64,000 bases of DNA. Source: Liolophura sinensis (lineage: Eukaryota; Mollusca; Polyplacophora; Chitonida; Chitonidae). Below are positions 48,403 through 61,005 of the stretch, in pieces. The stretch spans positions 5,603,246-5,667,245 of the forward strand of contig NC_088296.1 in assembly GCF_032854445.1 (NCBI RefSeq), in the 5' to 3' direction. How positions within the stretch are numbered: the first letter of the stretch is position 1; each line of letters starts with the position of its first letter. A program made the position numbers and the translations under genes. A model generated the notes under the pieces. That model worked only from the letters and a program-made list of their open reading frames with translations, made no database searches and was not told where the DNA came from.

Positions 48403-48580
48403 GGTCTCTCACAATCAAGGAGTGGGCACAGTTCAGATAGATTTTAAGACGTCCTGACCGAACCTAGCCGAATTTATTATCACCAGATGTGTTTAGCTAG
48501 GTAAACATGGCGGTTCCCTTTTACAGGTCGCTTATTTGTATATGGCGTTTCTGATGAACGGAACGAGTTGTAATAATCCA

Positions 48581-48607
48581 AATAAAACACACTGAACAAA
48601 CAATAAA
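48581..48607 (+). terminator. Polyadenylation signals of SleB-like gene A
   Basis: AATAAA at 48,581 and again at 48,602, 180-200 bp after the stop codon. Normal spacing for an animal 3' UTR. Confidence 0.65.
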
Positions 48608-48867
48608 TACCGACATGAGTTTAACTTTTTATACCACCATAAAAATATCAGGGTTTACATACTTCACTGTTTTGTACATTTTAAAGATCCGAAAATATTT
48701 TGAGCATACAGAAAATTGCCATGTTAAAAGCTTTGGAAATGATTTTAAACGCTTTAAAAATCATTTTTCATGCTCTGGAAATAATGTTTAAACATTTTTT
48801 AGCCAATCGTCGTCTTTTGAAGTGGTCGGTTTTAAAAATGATTTTCTTTCAAGCTTTATTCCTTATT

Positions 48868-49112
48868 ACTTATTTATATATTTCATTGTTGGTTTACGCT
48901 GTACTCAAGAATATTCCACTTACACGACGGCGGTCAGCATTACGGTTGGACGAAACTGAACGAAGGCTGAGGGAAACCCACGACCATCCGCAGGTTGCTG
49001 TAAGACCTTCCCATGGACGACTGAAGAGGAAGCCAGAATGAGCCGACTCGCAATGATCGTATTGGTGGGAGGCTCTTGGGACATTATACTGCGGTTGCAC
49101 ACCAACCCCTCG
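48868..49112 (-). repeat. SINE-1 copy (reverse)
   Basis: TTTACGCTGTACTCAAGAAT, CACTTACACGACGGCGGTCA, ACGACCATCCGCAGGTTGCT, GGGAGGCTCTTGGGACATTA. Near full length. Confidence 0.84.
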
Positions 49113-49733
49113 GTAAAATAGGTCTGCTACATAGGTGAATCCGGCTTGATCCGCGCGGGAAAACGTACTTCATTGCTCAGCCAAGTTCTTCAAGAAACCC
49201 GTGTATAGCGCCACATTTTTCACACCCATGAACCCGTCCACCAACGCTCGTGCATAACTGGATTCCATCGGTTGTGGATGAAGTTGGCAATGTATACGAC
49301 AATAAGGAAAAGGAATTGTGCCCAACTAACTTTCTAGGTATTCAATTGGGCTAAAATTCTGAAACTTTGATTTGCGCCCACGCAATTAACGCTATTATCA
49401 CACTAAACCATACGTTACCTCCCCTTTCCATAGAAGTTACATGAATAAAAAGCAATATACTAAGAATGACTGAAAGAATGACTATGGCTTAACGCCACAT
49501 CGGCAATATTTCAGCCATATAGTGGCGAGAACAAGGTGAAAACTCGAGACGGTTAAGGTTTTCGATATGATAATATGAACATCAAAAGTAAAACAAAAAG
49601 TACAGACATGATTAAAATGGTATAAAAGAAAAATAAGAGTTAAAAACCAAAAACCAGGGTTATAGTACATGTATAAATATATATGTATATAACTGTTTAT
49701 CTCTGGATATTTATGACAATTAAAATTTATATT

Positions 49734-52700
49734 TTATGGTATAGGCCTATGGCTTTCAAATAATTTATGACAGCATCGCCGGCTGACCGTGTATAACCTT
49801 TGCCGAACATGGGCAAAGTCTACACAGTCAACCAAAATATGTTTGATGCCGTATTCAGCATCACATCCAACACACTCAGGAGCACTGCTCCCATCTAAGA
49901 TGAAATTGTGTGTCAGATGAGAATGCCCAACACGACACCTCGTTAAAACTATTTGGTCTCTGCGAGACATTAGACAAGTATAGGCATTGTAGCCAATGGC
50001 AGGATGAGTGGCATGCAGTTTATTATGGATCTGCAAGTGCCATTCACCCTGCCAAAGGCGACGAATATATTTAAAAATATTAGACTTCACATCAGTATAA
50101 GGGATTTTAACCCTAGATGCAGATTTATATAGGGCAGCTTTCGCTTCCCTGTCCACGACTGTGTTTCCATGGATACCAGTGTGACTTGGTATCCAACAGA
50201 ATATAATATCTTTACCTCTTTTAGTTAGTTTTTGATGTTTGGCTATTATCTCACGTATCAATAGATTTTTAAATTTATTATTCTGAATCGCCAAAAGACA
50301 AGACAGCGAGTCGCTACATATCACTGCCCTTTAGGCATGCCCAGAGGAAACATATGATAAGGCCAGGAGTATAGCCCTGGCCTCTACAGAAAAGATAGAA
50401 GCTGAAGGTGGCAGACGAAGGGAAGTGACCCGCTGCTCTAAGACATCAGCAGCCGCAACCCTGTCCCCATCCTTTGACCCGTCAGTATATATAAATTTAT
50501 AATCCATATAATCAGCCTTGATTACAGCAAAACTTTGCTGAATTATGAGAGGATTTGTATTTGATTTATTATATTTACGTAGATCAAATATTAGTTTAGT
50601 TTGTGGAAGAAGCCATGGAGGAGACTCCGGAAAAGACACCGGAGCTATGTCCTCTAGCTTGATGTTAGCTTCCACAATATGGTCCCGTATACGAAGACCG
50701 AACGAAGGGATCTTGTTAGGACACTTAGTATATTTGTCTACATAAAATGGATTGAAAACACAGTCGTAGGCAGGGTTTGTTGGATGAGCTTTAAGCTTTG
50801 TGGCATATTGAAGGCTAAGTTTAATACGTCGGTTATATAAAGAAGGCTCGTTAGCCTCTACGTATAAACCCTCTACTGGTGAGGTTCTAAAAGCACCAAG
50901 GCTGAGCCTCAAACCTTGATGATAGACAGGATCCAACATTTTAATATACGACTTCCTAGCGAACCGTAAATGATGGATCCATAGTCCAATTTAGACCTCA
51001 CCAGAGAACGATATAAATTAAGTAAAACTGATCGGTCAGCACCCCAGTCGGTGCTACACACCACCTTAATTATATCGAGAGCCTTTGTACATTTAGCTTT
51101 AAGCATTTTTATATGAGGTATAAAAGATAGTTTACTATCAAATATTATACCTAAAAATTTAGTTTCTCCAACAATTTTAATCTGTTCACCACAAAAATTA
51201 AGCTCGAGATCAAGATGAAGTTTCCGTTTGTTACAAAAATGCATACCGACGGTTTTAGATGTTGGAAATCTAAAACCGTTTTCAGTTGCCCATTTCTCGA
51301 TTTTGTTAGGACAAAGCTGCAACTGACGTTCGATATTATTCATATTCTTAGCTCGGTAGCATATAAGGAAATCATCCACGTATAAAGAACCCTGTGTGCC
51401 AGATGTTAATGTTTTTGCTAGGATATTTATTTTTATGCTGAACAGATTTGGTGATAGAATGCTGAACTGGGGTACACCCATTTCCTGCTCATACGAGTCA
51501 GAAAGAGTGGACCCAACCCGTACCCTAAACTAACGATCAGATAAAAATTCTGATATAAATACAGGTAATCGGCCTTTAAGACACGTGAGGTCTTTTAAAA
51601 TACCATATTTCCATGTGGTGTCGTAGGCCTTTTCATGGTCAAAAAATATGGGCACCACATGTTCATTATTAACACAACCATCACGAATAAAAGTTTCAAA
51701 TCGAACAAGGTGATTTAAAGTAGATCGACCTTGACGAAAACCACATTGATTGTTAGATAAAAGCTTATTGGTTTCAAGAAACCAAACAAGTCTATCATTA
51801 ATCATCCGTTCCATAGTCTTACAGACACAGCTGGTAAGAGCTATGGGACGGTAATTATTTGGATCAGTATGATCCTTACCCGGTTTAGGGACCGGGATAA
51901 TACACGCCTCCCTCCATGATGGTGAAAAATTACCAGTTGTCCAAATATCATTAAGCAAATCCAAGAGAGTCTCCAGTGGTTCAGGTGGTAAATGGTTCAG
52001 AAACTTATAATATACATTATCGGGACCACAAGCAGTATCGTGGGCCTTTTTTAATGCAGTCTTAAGTTCCTCAATATTAAACGGACGATTATAATCTTCT
52101 AAATTCTTAGAAGAAAAACGCAATTTTGTTTTCTCCTTCTGGTTTTTAATATGCTGAAATTCTTTAGAATAGTTCTCAGAAGAAGATTTTGAAATTGTTT
52201 CAGCTAATTTATTGGCTATATCAGATGGAGAGGTTAATGTATTATCGCCATCTTTTAAATGCTGAACTTTTGCTTTATTATTTTGGCCCTTAAGTTTCTG
52301 AACCATGTTCCAGACCTTACGCATGGGTGTTTTTGACGTAATGCCCGAAACAAAGTTCTGCCAACAAGATCGTCTCTTGGACTTGAGTAATCGACGAGCC
52401 TTAGCTCGAAAAATACGAACCTGGTTTAAGTTATTATGATTAGGACATATATTAAAATTTCGCTCGGCCTTTTTGCGGTCCTTAATTGCTTTGCGACAGT
52501 CCTTATCATACCAGGGTTTACTTTTGGATTTTGGATGGGTCGAGGTCTTAGGGATAGTTCTGTCAGCCGCTTGTAAAACAAGCTCATTAAATTTTAATAT
52601 ATGATCATCTGCTGCATTGAGAGCCTCTGAGGTGATATCAGCCTCACAAAACATCTCAAATGCGATCCAATCTGCTTTAGCGAATTTCCACCTAGCTACA

Positions 52701-53040
52701 CGTTCTAAAGAATTAGAAGTGATATGCTCTGGGATTACAGGGAAATGGTCACTACCACAAAGATCGTCATGCACCTTCCAAGAAAAATCCGGGAGAAGTG
52801 ATGGATCTGTGATAGTGAGATCGATAGCAGAATAAATGCCATTACCCAGATGTAAATAGGTATTAGAACCATCATTGAAATAACACAGTTCCTCCTTCGA
52901 TAAGAAGTCTTCAACTATATTGCCCTTATTATTTATGTTATTACTGCCCCATAGGGGGATATGGGAATTAAAATCTCCCAGTATTATAAACGGTTTAGGT
53001 AACTGTTCTTTTCAATTATGTAACTGTAAAGCTGACAAAG
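49734..53040 (-). pseudogene. LINE-2 ORF2: endonuclease, RT, RNase H
   Basis: Endonuclease ILGDFNSHIPLWGS and GSDHFPV. RT motifs PVPKPGKDHTDPNNYRPIAL, GFRQGRSTLNHL, FFDHEKAYDTTW, GVPQFSILSP (the usual G after PQ is F here) and LYVDDF. RNase H FIYTDGSKDG, SVEARAILLAL, CSDSLSCLLAI and WIPSHTGIHGNTVVDREAK. C-terminal CVGCDAEYGIKHILVDC. Breaks: a stop in the endonuclease near 53,020, TAG at about 51,530, a frameshift near 50,920 and TAA at about 50,331. Inactive. Confidence 0.92.
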
Positions 53041-53044
53041 ATAT

Positions 53045-53250
53045 GTTAAGAGGAAGATACACTGAACATAATGTGATTGTTTCATACAATGAAACACGAA
53101 CGGCCACAGCCTGAAACTCTGTATCCAGAGCAACAGGGCTGTAAATAATATTATTTTAGAAGACGCCTGCAGCTCGCTCTTTTTCATTTGAATAAGTACT
53201 GTATAATAAGTAATTTTTAAGCGTTATTGTATCTTTGTCAGAAGTCTTCT
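53045..53250 (-). pseudogene. LINE-2 endonuclease N-terminal segment, first copy
   Basis: On the minus strand it is about 90% like 53,785-54,012 by eye (shared words CCCTGTTGCTCTGGATACAG and CACATTATGTTCAGTGTAT). This is the copy in the expected position before ORF2. Confidence 0.8.
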
Positions 53251-53259
53251 GGTGAGTTT

Positions 53260-53778
53260 CCTGAAGACAAAGGGTAATAGGATTTTATGATTGAATTAGG
53301 TGTGTTATTTCAATAAAATTTTCTGTGGGACCGCTAGGTTTATCTCATTTTTTAAAATTTTGAGGTTTACTCTCAGACTGAGTTTTTGCGTTATTATTGT
53401 TTTTTGAGTGATTAGGTTGAAGATTTTCAGTTTCTGTATTATTTACTGGTTTTATCTGTTGACTTTATGTGGTTTGGGTTCAGCAAGAAGTTAGCGTAGG
53501 CTGAACAAAAGGTTCCACAGAAATAGGAGTAGGCTTGTCGTTTCCAACGAGCCAAGTTAAGGAAGTTTGAGTAGTCACAGATGCTACTCGCTTGACCGTA
53601 TTAGCAAATGAAGTATTAGAAGGCGAGACTAATTTTCGGACCTCCTCATACGATATATTGTTTTTAGTTTTTACATTTATTATCTGTTTTTTTTTTTTTG
53701 AGAAAAAGTGGACACTCCTCTAGAGGAGGCCATGTGATCTCCACAGCAATTGCATTTGCAATATTCAACTGTGCAGTC
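53260..53778 (-). pseudogene. LINE-2 ORF1 C-terminal part
   Basis: Minus strand, a knuckle-like TVEYCKCNCCGDHMASS followed by an A-rich run and frame loss. Then SYEEVRKLVSPSNTSFANT and SVTTQTSLTW resemble the ORF1 C-terminus of the other LINE in the window (SFADAL..., TQT). The N-terminal part is absent. Confidence 0.7.
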
Positions 53779-53784
53779 AAAATG

Positions 53785-54012
53785 TTAGGAGGAATATACA
53801 CTGAACATAATGTGATTGTTTCAGACAACGAAACACGGACGGCCACAGCCTGAAGCTCTGTATCCAGAGCAACAGGGCTGTGAATAATATTGTTATTGAT
53901 AAAGATCGAGGAGCCGCCTGCAGCTCGCTCTTCTTCATTTGAATGAGTACTATATAATGAATAATTTTTAAGAGTTATTTTATCTTTCTCAGATGTCTTC
54001 AGGTGAGTTTCG
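53785..54012 (-). pseudogene. LINE-2 endonuclease N-terminal segment, second copy, at the duplication junction
   Basis: Encodes YSLYSTHSNEEERAAGGSSI, NNNIIHSPVALDTELQAVAV and TLCSVYIPPN. It lies upstream of ORF1, where no endonuclease belongs, and its outer edge at 54,012 is exactly the start of duplication copy B. Confidence 0.85.
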
Positions 54013-54076
54013 TTGTCAGCAAACTTGTGCGTGAAAACCCATCGGTCAATCCGCAATCAATGACATCATCTCTTTG

Positions 54077-54418
54077 ATTTATTTATTTATTTAAGTTTTA
54101 CGCCGCACTCAAGAAATTTCCCTTTCGCAACGGTAGCCAGCATTATAATGGGAGAACACTGGTCATATACCGGGGAACACACAGGACGATCGGCAAGTTG
54201 ATGACCTCCCTTCCCTCTTACGATCTCTTTAATACACTTTCCTCATGCTGGCTTCCTCTCCGAGCGTACGAGTGAACGTCTTTCAGCAACCTGCGGATGG
54301 ACGTGGGTTTCCTCCGGGCTCTGTCCGGTTTCCTCCCACCATAATGCTGGCCGCCTCCGTATAAGTGAAATATTCTTGAGTACGGCGTAATACACCATTC
54401 AAATAAATAGATAAATAA
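54077..54418. repeat. Inverted SINE-1 pair (copy B)
   Basis: Counterpart of 37,955-38,292. 54,077-54,212 reverse, 54,236-54,418 forward, with CACCATAATGCTGG intact here. Confidence 0.82.
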
Positions 54419-54835
54419 AGGTATACACTTTATGTAAATTAGTTCTTTAGATGCATGTTATTTTGACCGTTATCTGTAAACTCTTCTTAACAAACAACAC
54501 ATTTACATTCAAATGAATGTGTTAGGCATGCATTACTTGCTTATTTAGACCACTCTTATGAAAAGTGATATGTATATTTCATTTGATCTAAATGATCTGA
54601 GTTCTAACGCCATACCCAAACCATATTTCACTTGATAAAACCGGTGGTTAGCTTCACTGGTTTTCGGCTTTGAGCAAAGCTGTGTGTTGTGTCGCTTGAT
54701 CTTTTGAAAAAATGTTACCACTAATCAGTCAAGCTTGGACCGGAGATGCCTGGGCTTGAGGGTGACATTGATACCCCGTTGTGAGTTCGGTGACCAGCTG
54801 TAGGACGCTGGTATGTATTTTAGGCTCGATCCATT

Positions 54836-55010
54836 TAAGGAGATGCGGAATCGGTTCTGATAGGCAAGTCCAGGGTTTGAATTTCAGGAATGACACATTT
54901 ATCCAAGCATGACCAAGACTGCCGGGTTAAGCTCAGCAAACCCTATCCCTACTGTCAGCCAATCAACGTCGATTCTGTATCCCTTTAAACATCTGACTTG
55001 GCAGGGTTTT
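54836..55010. mobile_element. MITE-2 copy (copy B)
   Basis: Same ends as 38,935-39,105 (AAGGAGATGCGGAATCGG / ATTCTGTATCCCTTTAA). Inherited through the segmental duplication. Confidence 0.75.
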
Positions 55011-55036
55011 TACAATAACACGTGTGCATTTGATGT

Positions 55037-55243
55037 GAAGCATTTAAAATAACCACATTTTATAAACTCTTCTAATGTACATATATTTTTACGTTTAAAA
55101 GCAAACAAACTTCCTGTCCCTGCTTGGATGCACCACAGCTTTTATAGTTATTTAAAATGACCACATTTTATAAACTCTTCTAATGTACATATATTTTCAT
55201 GTTTTAAAGCAAACAAACTTCCTGTCCCTGCTTGGACACACCA
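55037..55243. repeat. 107-bp repeat, two copies (copy B)
   Basis: Two units with AACTTCCTGTCCCTGCTTGG, against nine in copy A. Confidence 0.9.
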
Positions 55244-56840
55244 GATTACGTGTTTGGCGATAAAACAACCTTTCAAATGAAAATAAATCTTTCTTTTTTT
55301 TAGATTTTTTGATTTGTGTTCTCAACAATATGTTTTTGCTTATAACAAAGCCAATACTACCTGCTGCTGTTTTTTTTTTTTTATATTGAGGTTAAAACCT
55401 ATATATGGGCAGTTGTAAAGACAAGGTTGATGCGTTTGTTACTGGATGACCCCTTCTCAGATATTCATCTTGAAAAGCAGATTCTTCAATAAATCAACAT
55501 CAGGGAACCAAGTGACATCAACCTCAGCTTAAAAACTCACGACAAACGTTTAGTCAGGCAGCAAGTTTGAATACTTAATTCTTGTTCTTTTTCCTCCAGT
55601 TTTGCATGAAAAGTTATACTCTTAAATCTAAATTGTTACATTTGACTCTGTAAAGATGACAAGGAGTGATTGCACACACAATAGTTACCTGATGAATTTA
55701 ACACTTTTAATTTTGATTGGTGTTTTACGCTGTACTCAAGAATATTTCACCTATACGACGGCGGTCAGGACTACGGTGGGAGGAAAACGGGCAGTGCCCT
55801 AGGGGAAACACGAACCCCATTTGAAGAGTATTGAAACAGTAATACTTAATAAAACTAGTCTGACACAAGCAGCTCATGCAAGTTCAGTCACTCCACGTGA
55901 TGATCACCGTGTTGTAAATGTAACACTTTAGTTTCAAGAGGGCAAGTTCACTCGTGTTGTTCCATTTAACCTTTCTGTATATCTGTATACATGTTTTACA
56001 TCTATGTGTGAAATTTGAACGTACATGTAGCAGTGGACTGAAACACGCAAATTTAATCTGGCTGCAACAGAAGAAAATAGTTATCTCTCTTAACAGCCGG
56101 TAAATAAAATCAAATTTCAGTTATATACTGACTGGATGTATTCGACTGGTCATACTGGAAAGCTTAGTGCTTGTCTCAAACAACTTATTGTTTTCAGCCG
56201 AAAATTTTCCTTGGCTGACCCCTGGGAGTTACTTCTCCTGCACTAGAGGCAACAAGAAAAAAACGCTTTAGACTGGTGAGACTGTAAAATCTCCATTGAA
56301 AAAAAAAACCAAAGAAACAAAAAAAACATGAAACCAGAATACTGTTCAGGTGTTACAGTCCGCCGCTTCCGCTGGAACAAACCGGTTTCCGTAGGTGGTC
56401 GAAGATTACCGACGATGTTTGCCGAAGGGATTAGATTGACTGTGTAGTACTCATCGCCCGTCTTATCTGACAGCTAGAGTTCACGAATCAAACTGTTGCA
56501 CGCACGAAGCCTTTGTCAAAGGTTTGACGCGTCGCTTAGCAGGAGTTAAATGTAGGGCCGTGTATATTAATTGACGTGTCCGATTTTCACAAGTCATACC
56601 TGCGCGAAGTGCCTGATCGAAGCGACCCCTTTAACAATTGGTATACTCTATTCACTCCGGGGGACGGGGTTGTTGTTTGTTAAGTAGAACTAAGTTCCTT
56701 TAGATACCGGATACAGGCTTAAAGGAGGGTTAAACAGGGCTTAGAAGGAAGCGGCGTTCGCAGGAGAGCTACTTATACAGTTACTTTTCCTTTGAATCAA
56801 GAGGCTCTGTACATCAGTGTCCGACGAACATCATTGATCA
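55244..56840. other. Copy B upstream region and candidate 5' exon
   Basis: Counterpart of 40,119-41,729. SINE-1 fragment in reverse at 55,713-55,820. Ends with CATTGATCAAG/GTAAGTACAC at 56,842, the conserved candidate donor. No coding gene. Confidence 0.5.
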
Positions 56841-57003
56841 AGGTAAGTACACGGTAAATTTAACTCACACCAGGGCCCAGTTTCCCAAAGCGGTGTATGA
56901 CATTTTTGTCGTACATTTGCCGTACGATGTTTTACACGTGACAATTACCCTACCTTTATCGTAGATGTACGATTGTCGTACGTGTACATCTTTGTAAACG
57001 TGG

Positions 57004-57172
57004 GCCCTGTACTGCAGGCAAATGTGAACCCCGTACTGCAGGCAGATGTAAACCCCGTACTGCAGGCAGATGTGAACCCTGTACTGCAGACAGATGTGAA
57101 CCCTGTACTGCAGACAGATGTGAACCCTGTACTGCTGACAGATGTGAACCCTATACTGCAGACTGATATGAA
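57004..57172. repeat. 24-bp minisatellite, seven copies (copy B)
   Basis: CCCTGTACTGCAGACAGATG plus TGAA, with more variants (GGCAAATG, GCTGACAG) than in copy A. Confidence 0.92.
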
Positions 57173-59985
57173 TGCTACCACAAAATCACAAGCACACTCC
57201 TACCAAAATTATTGTTCTAATCGAATACTAATAGAATTTACTTTATAAACGTGATCATGAGTTCCCCCAGGCTCTACTACGTGTTCTTCCTCCATTATGC
57301 TAGACGCGGTCGTCTAATTGAAATATTCCGGCGTAAAACACTAATAAAATAAATAAATAAATATATCAGCATGATCATTTTAACGTCCACCCACTAAGAC
57401 GAGCGAGAAATAAACACTTTCTTTCACGAAATGACTACACTGTATTTAGTGAAAAGGCAGGATAAAGCTGCTATATCGGATAAGCTGCATGAAGATGGCG
57501 TTTTAGTAGCAGTGAAGTAAATATGTTAATATGACAAATTACAGTATAGAGTTCGAAAAGAACCAAGAATGACACCATCGAAGTACTGCACATATATACA
57601 GTATTAATTGGGCTGCTGTTTTAAGCCGTACAGTACGCCTGACTATACTTCTGAAACGACGGTGTTCCGGTGAATGCACCATCAAAGTACTGTACATACA
57701 TACAGTGTTAATTGGGCTGCTGTTTTAAGCCGTACAGTACGCTTGACTATACTTCTGAAACAACGGTGTTCCGGTGAATGCAAGTAGTAAGGCAGGTAAC
57801 GAACGCACAGACGATATAAGCGTGTCAGCTAGCTCACTGTATTCTGAAATGTAACAGTCCATATTTAAGGATAAAGTGCTTTGCTGGAGATCGAACTAGG
57901 TTGTAACAGAGGATATACATACTCTAGATAAACTTTAGGGCAAAAAATATAGGTAATGGGGGTCTGGGTTTCAGAATGGCAGACCGTAATGTAGGCCTGC
58001 CCCAAGGAATCACCTGTTCGGTTTGTTTATTGTTTGATTGAGCTACCTATCTCAATATTTTAATTGGGCGGAAGACGCGTGTTAAGAACTATTATAACTT
58101 CAGTACTTTGCCTCAAAGTGTTTACCCCTTATTTTGATTTTATCAGAAGTCGAATTTCACTGAGAGTTCGAAAAATGATTCCTCGAACTTTGGATATTGT
58201 TTACACCATGTACAGTAGTTCAACGAGTGAGTGAGTGAGTGCTTGGGGTTTAACGTCGTACTTAACAACTGTTCAGTCATATGACGACGCAGGAATGCTT
58301 AGAGTACATGTAATGTGCCTCCTTGTTGCAGGACGGATTTCCACCGATCTTTTAACTGGTGCTGCTTCACTGAGACGCCTCACCTAAGGCAAGTAATCTG
58401 TCCCGCCTGAGCCATTATACTCATACGCGTCAACCGGTCGTTGCACTGTCCCCGTCAGTAGTTTAAGGACCAAACTGACGTACATTTACGTTGCACCATA
58501 CACACCAACATACAGGCAGACACGGCGATTCTCGCTATTAAGGAAATCAAATACGGCTATACAGTCGTTTCACAGGCACGGACACAGTGTTCGTTTTCGT
58601 CTTGGAACCATGAAAACCACCCGCCACTACATATTACGTAACACCCCACTTAGTAATGGCATAAAACGCAAATCAAATACAACACGTATCGCCATATATA
58701 ATTTGTATCGGTATTTATCATAAATATTTATACAGATACATGCGTATATGACACTTGCTCTAAGGGAGCCTAAGTGGAATGTCGTGTATACCTAGGGTTT
58801 CAATAGCGTTTTACTGCCTCAGTGGCGTGCCATGAACATTGCTCATTAAAAATCAGCAGTCCGGCTTGAACTGGAAAGAACCAGGTAGATCTTCAGGTTT
58901 ACAAATGCTTGTTGTCAGTGGTATGGTCGTATAACTAACTTTTACAATGGGCATAATCGTTTACTTGAATGACACCCCTCGTTACAACTGGGTCAGGGCG
59001 AATGCGTGAAATTGAGTCATACCCTGGCAAATAACATGACAACACGGGGCACCTGAATATTAGTTATATACGTGATATAAAAACCAAACTTAGGACAGGT
59101 ACGGCACTGTGCATGGAGTGGATTTTCTTGTAATCAGCTGCAAAGCACATTCGTTGTGGCCTCATTAGGATAGACAGAAGATAAATGCCATGTTGTTTAT
59201 TACAAACAGAAAGTAATTGGCATTTCGCCTCATATGACCTAGCAGGCGATAAGTATAGAAGTCCGTATTTGACCTTTTGCCAACGATCACGCTATCGTCG
59301 ATGCTCTGGTTTTACTCGCACTGCTGTAGTATTTTATATTAACTGACGCATGAGGTTGGGGTTTCGAATCCAGTCCACGCCTGTTCTGCTGTGCCCCATA
59401 CACCTGACATCCACTGCGCATTAATATACAAACACATGACTTTTTATTCAAATGACTGAAAAATTGTAAAGTACGATGTGAAACCCCAAGCATATTTACA
59501 TGCACATGTCTTTTTGTGGACCTCAATTCGGGTTTTAATCTAATTGTTCGTGTAAATGACTAAATAGTAACAAATAACAAACCCACCTTACACCATTAGA
59601 ACAACTGAAGCTGGGAAGTCTTGACAATTTATTTTTTTATTTCATTAGTGTTTTACGCCCTACTCAAAATATTTCACTTATACGACGGCGGCCAGCATTA
59701 TGGTTAGAAGAAACGGAACAGAGGCCGGGCGAAAACTCACGACCATCGGCAGCTTGCTGGCAAACCTTCGTACGCACTCTTGACAATTTCTGAATCTGGG
59801 TGAACTAACGACAGAAAGACAATAGCTTTAACCACATATGTATACGTACTGTGCACCAGTTCACAGCTTGCACTTACACACATTTACCAGCCGATGCGAA
59901 TAAGATCAATTTCAGGAGTTCTGATTACTGGCAAAATTGCTTCGCATAGCCAAAGGATAGGGCTTAGAGAAGCCCACATATTAAC
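57173..59985. other. Copy B, no recognised gene
   Basis: Holds a SINE-1 fragment (57,255-57,365), the 2x106-bp repeat (57,566-57,776), a SINE-2 in reverse (58,225-58,460) and a SINE-1 in reverse (59,625-59,765), all in the same order as copy A. Confidence 0.6.
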
Positions 59986-59989
59986 ATAT

Positions 59990-61005
59990 TGTTACGGTAT
60001 TGAAAACGGCAACAGAAAACAGACTCAGTGACTCAATATTACAATGTAAACAATGCTTTATATATAAAATGAGACGTACAGTTTTACAGACAGTTCAACA
60101 ACAACAACAACATACACATCAGTATTACCGGTCTTTACAAGTTTCCAGTTCACCTTTGCATCCCAAGGAATGTATTCCAGGAAATCCAACGTAAAGACCA
60201 TGGGATAAACACACAATTCACACAAGTCACAAATTGTCCTAGACAGGTACTTCGCTAGGATAGCGAACACGAACACAGTACACAGGTTACACAGAACTGG
60301 AACAGTCAAGCCTTTGAATGACGTCACACCCGCAGAGCACAACACAGGGTAAACACAGACATGGAGGTATAATCCACTTTTAGAACAGTCAGCTCCCGCA
60401 GAAACTCACAAACGAGCCGTTCAGAGACGTAGAGTAATGTCACCTTGTGGCAGAACGAACGTCCTTGGCAGAACTGAAAACTTCAGTTTAGAGTCCTTGA
60501 CGACCTTGTCGGTCAGGTGAGGTCAGCGTGTTAAACAAATTACACAGTTCACACTGTATAATCATAATCAAGATCCGAACACCAATAAACGTGACTTCCG
60601 CAGAAATTCACATAAACCAGACATCAGTACTACTGTGGTACACAAACGGTGCCGGCATAAAAAAAACTGTCCTCCCAAATGAAACTGGCATCACCAGCTC
60701 ATATCAAAATAATGGACTCGATACGAGAGCGTCTCACACTCTCCTGGCTCCCAGTGGATGCAGCAAAAATACCTCCTCTCTGCACAGAAAACACGGCTTA
60801 TATACGCTCCAGGTGGACTCAACTATTTTTAGACAAAGAATTAACAGCCAATGTACAGCCAGTTAAATAAACAGAGCATTGAACAAGGTGCTTTCGGCCA
60901 GGTCCGCGCTGTACATATATAACAGGGCCTGTTATGCTTATAACATACAACACAAAGGTCCGCAGACTAACAGTACATGAAAACGTTAAATAGTCATACA
61001 TAACA
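59990..61005 (-). mobile_element. Solo LTR of the gypsy family, 1,016 bp
   Basis: TGTTACGG...CATAACA with TGTTA/TAACA ends, flanked by ATAT (59,986-59,989 and 61,006-61,009). Copy A shows the empty site TTAACATATCAATGACC at about 44,820. Length equals the LTR at 15,524-16,539. Orientation is assigned from the element with pol. Confidence 0.95.

Larger units (their letters stand above)
37890..54012. repeat. Segmental duplication, copy A (tandem, period about 16.1 kb)
   Basis: Sequence from CGGCAAACTTGTGTGTGG (37,892) onward is repeated from CAGCAAACTTGTGCGTG (54,017) to the window end in the same order and orientation. The offset is 16,125 at the start and 16,159 at the window end. The copies match over SINEs, minisatellites, the MITEs and the SleB-like gene, and differ by indels listed elsewhere. 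Confidence 0.93.
49462..54012 (-). mobile_element. I-type LINE (LINE-2 of window), dead, 5' end rearranged
   Basis: Minus strand from about 54,012 to a 3' terminus at about 49,462. The tail is GGCGTTAAGCCATAGTCATT followed by CTTTCAGTCATTCTT, and a hairpin (TGGCTGAAATATTGCCGATG ... GCCA) lies before the end. Order along the element: endonuclease fragment, ORF1 knuckle and C-terminus, endonuclease again, RT, RNase H, Cys/His end. The duplicated endonuclease start is abnormal. Confidence 0.88.

Noticed and set aside
48014-48457. Second open frame overlapping SleB-like exon 2 (147 codons) and two antisense frames
   Set aside because: Shadow frames of a GC-rich, repeat-like coding end. The frame chosen is the one joined in phase to the signal peptide exon and containing the domain motifs.
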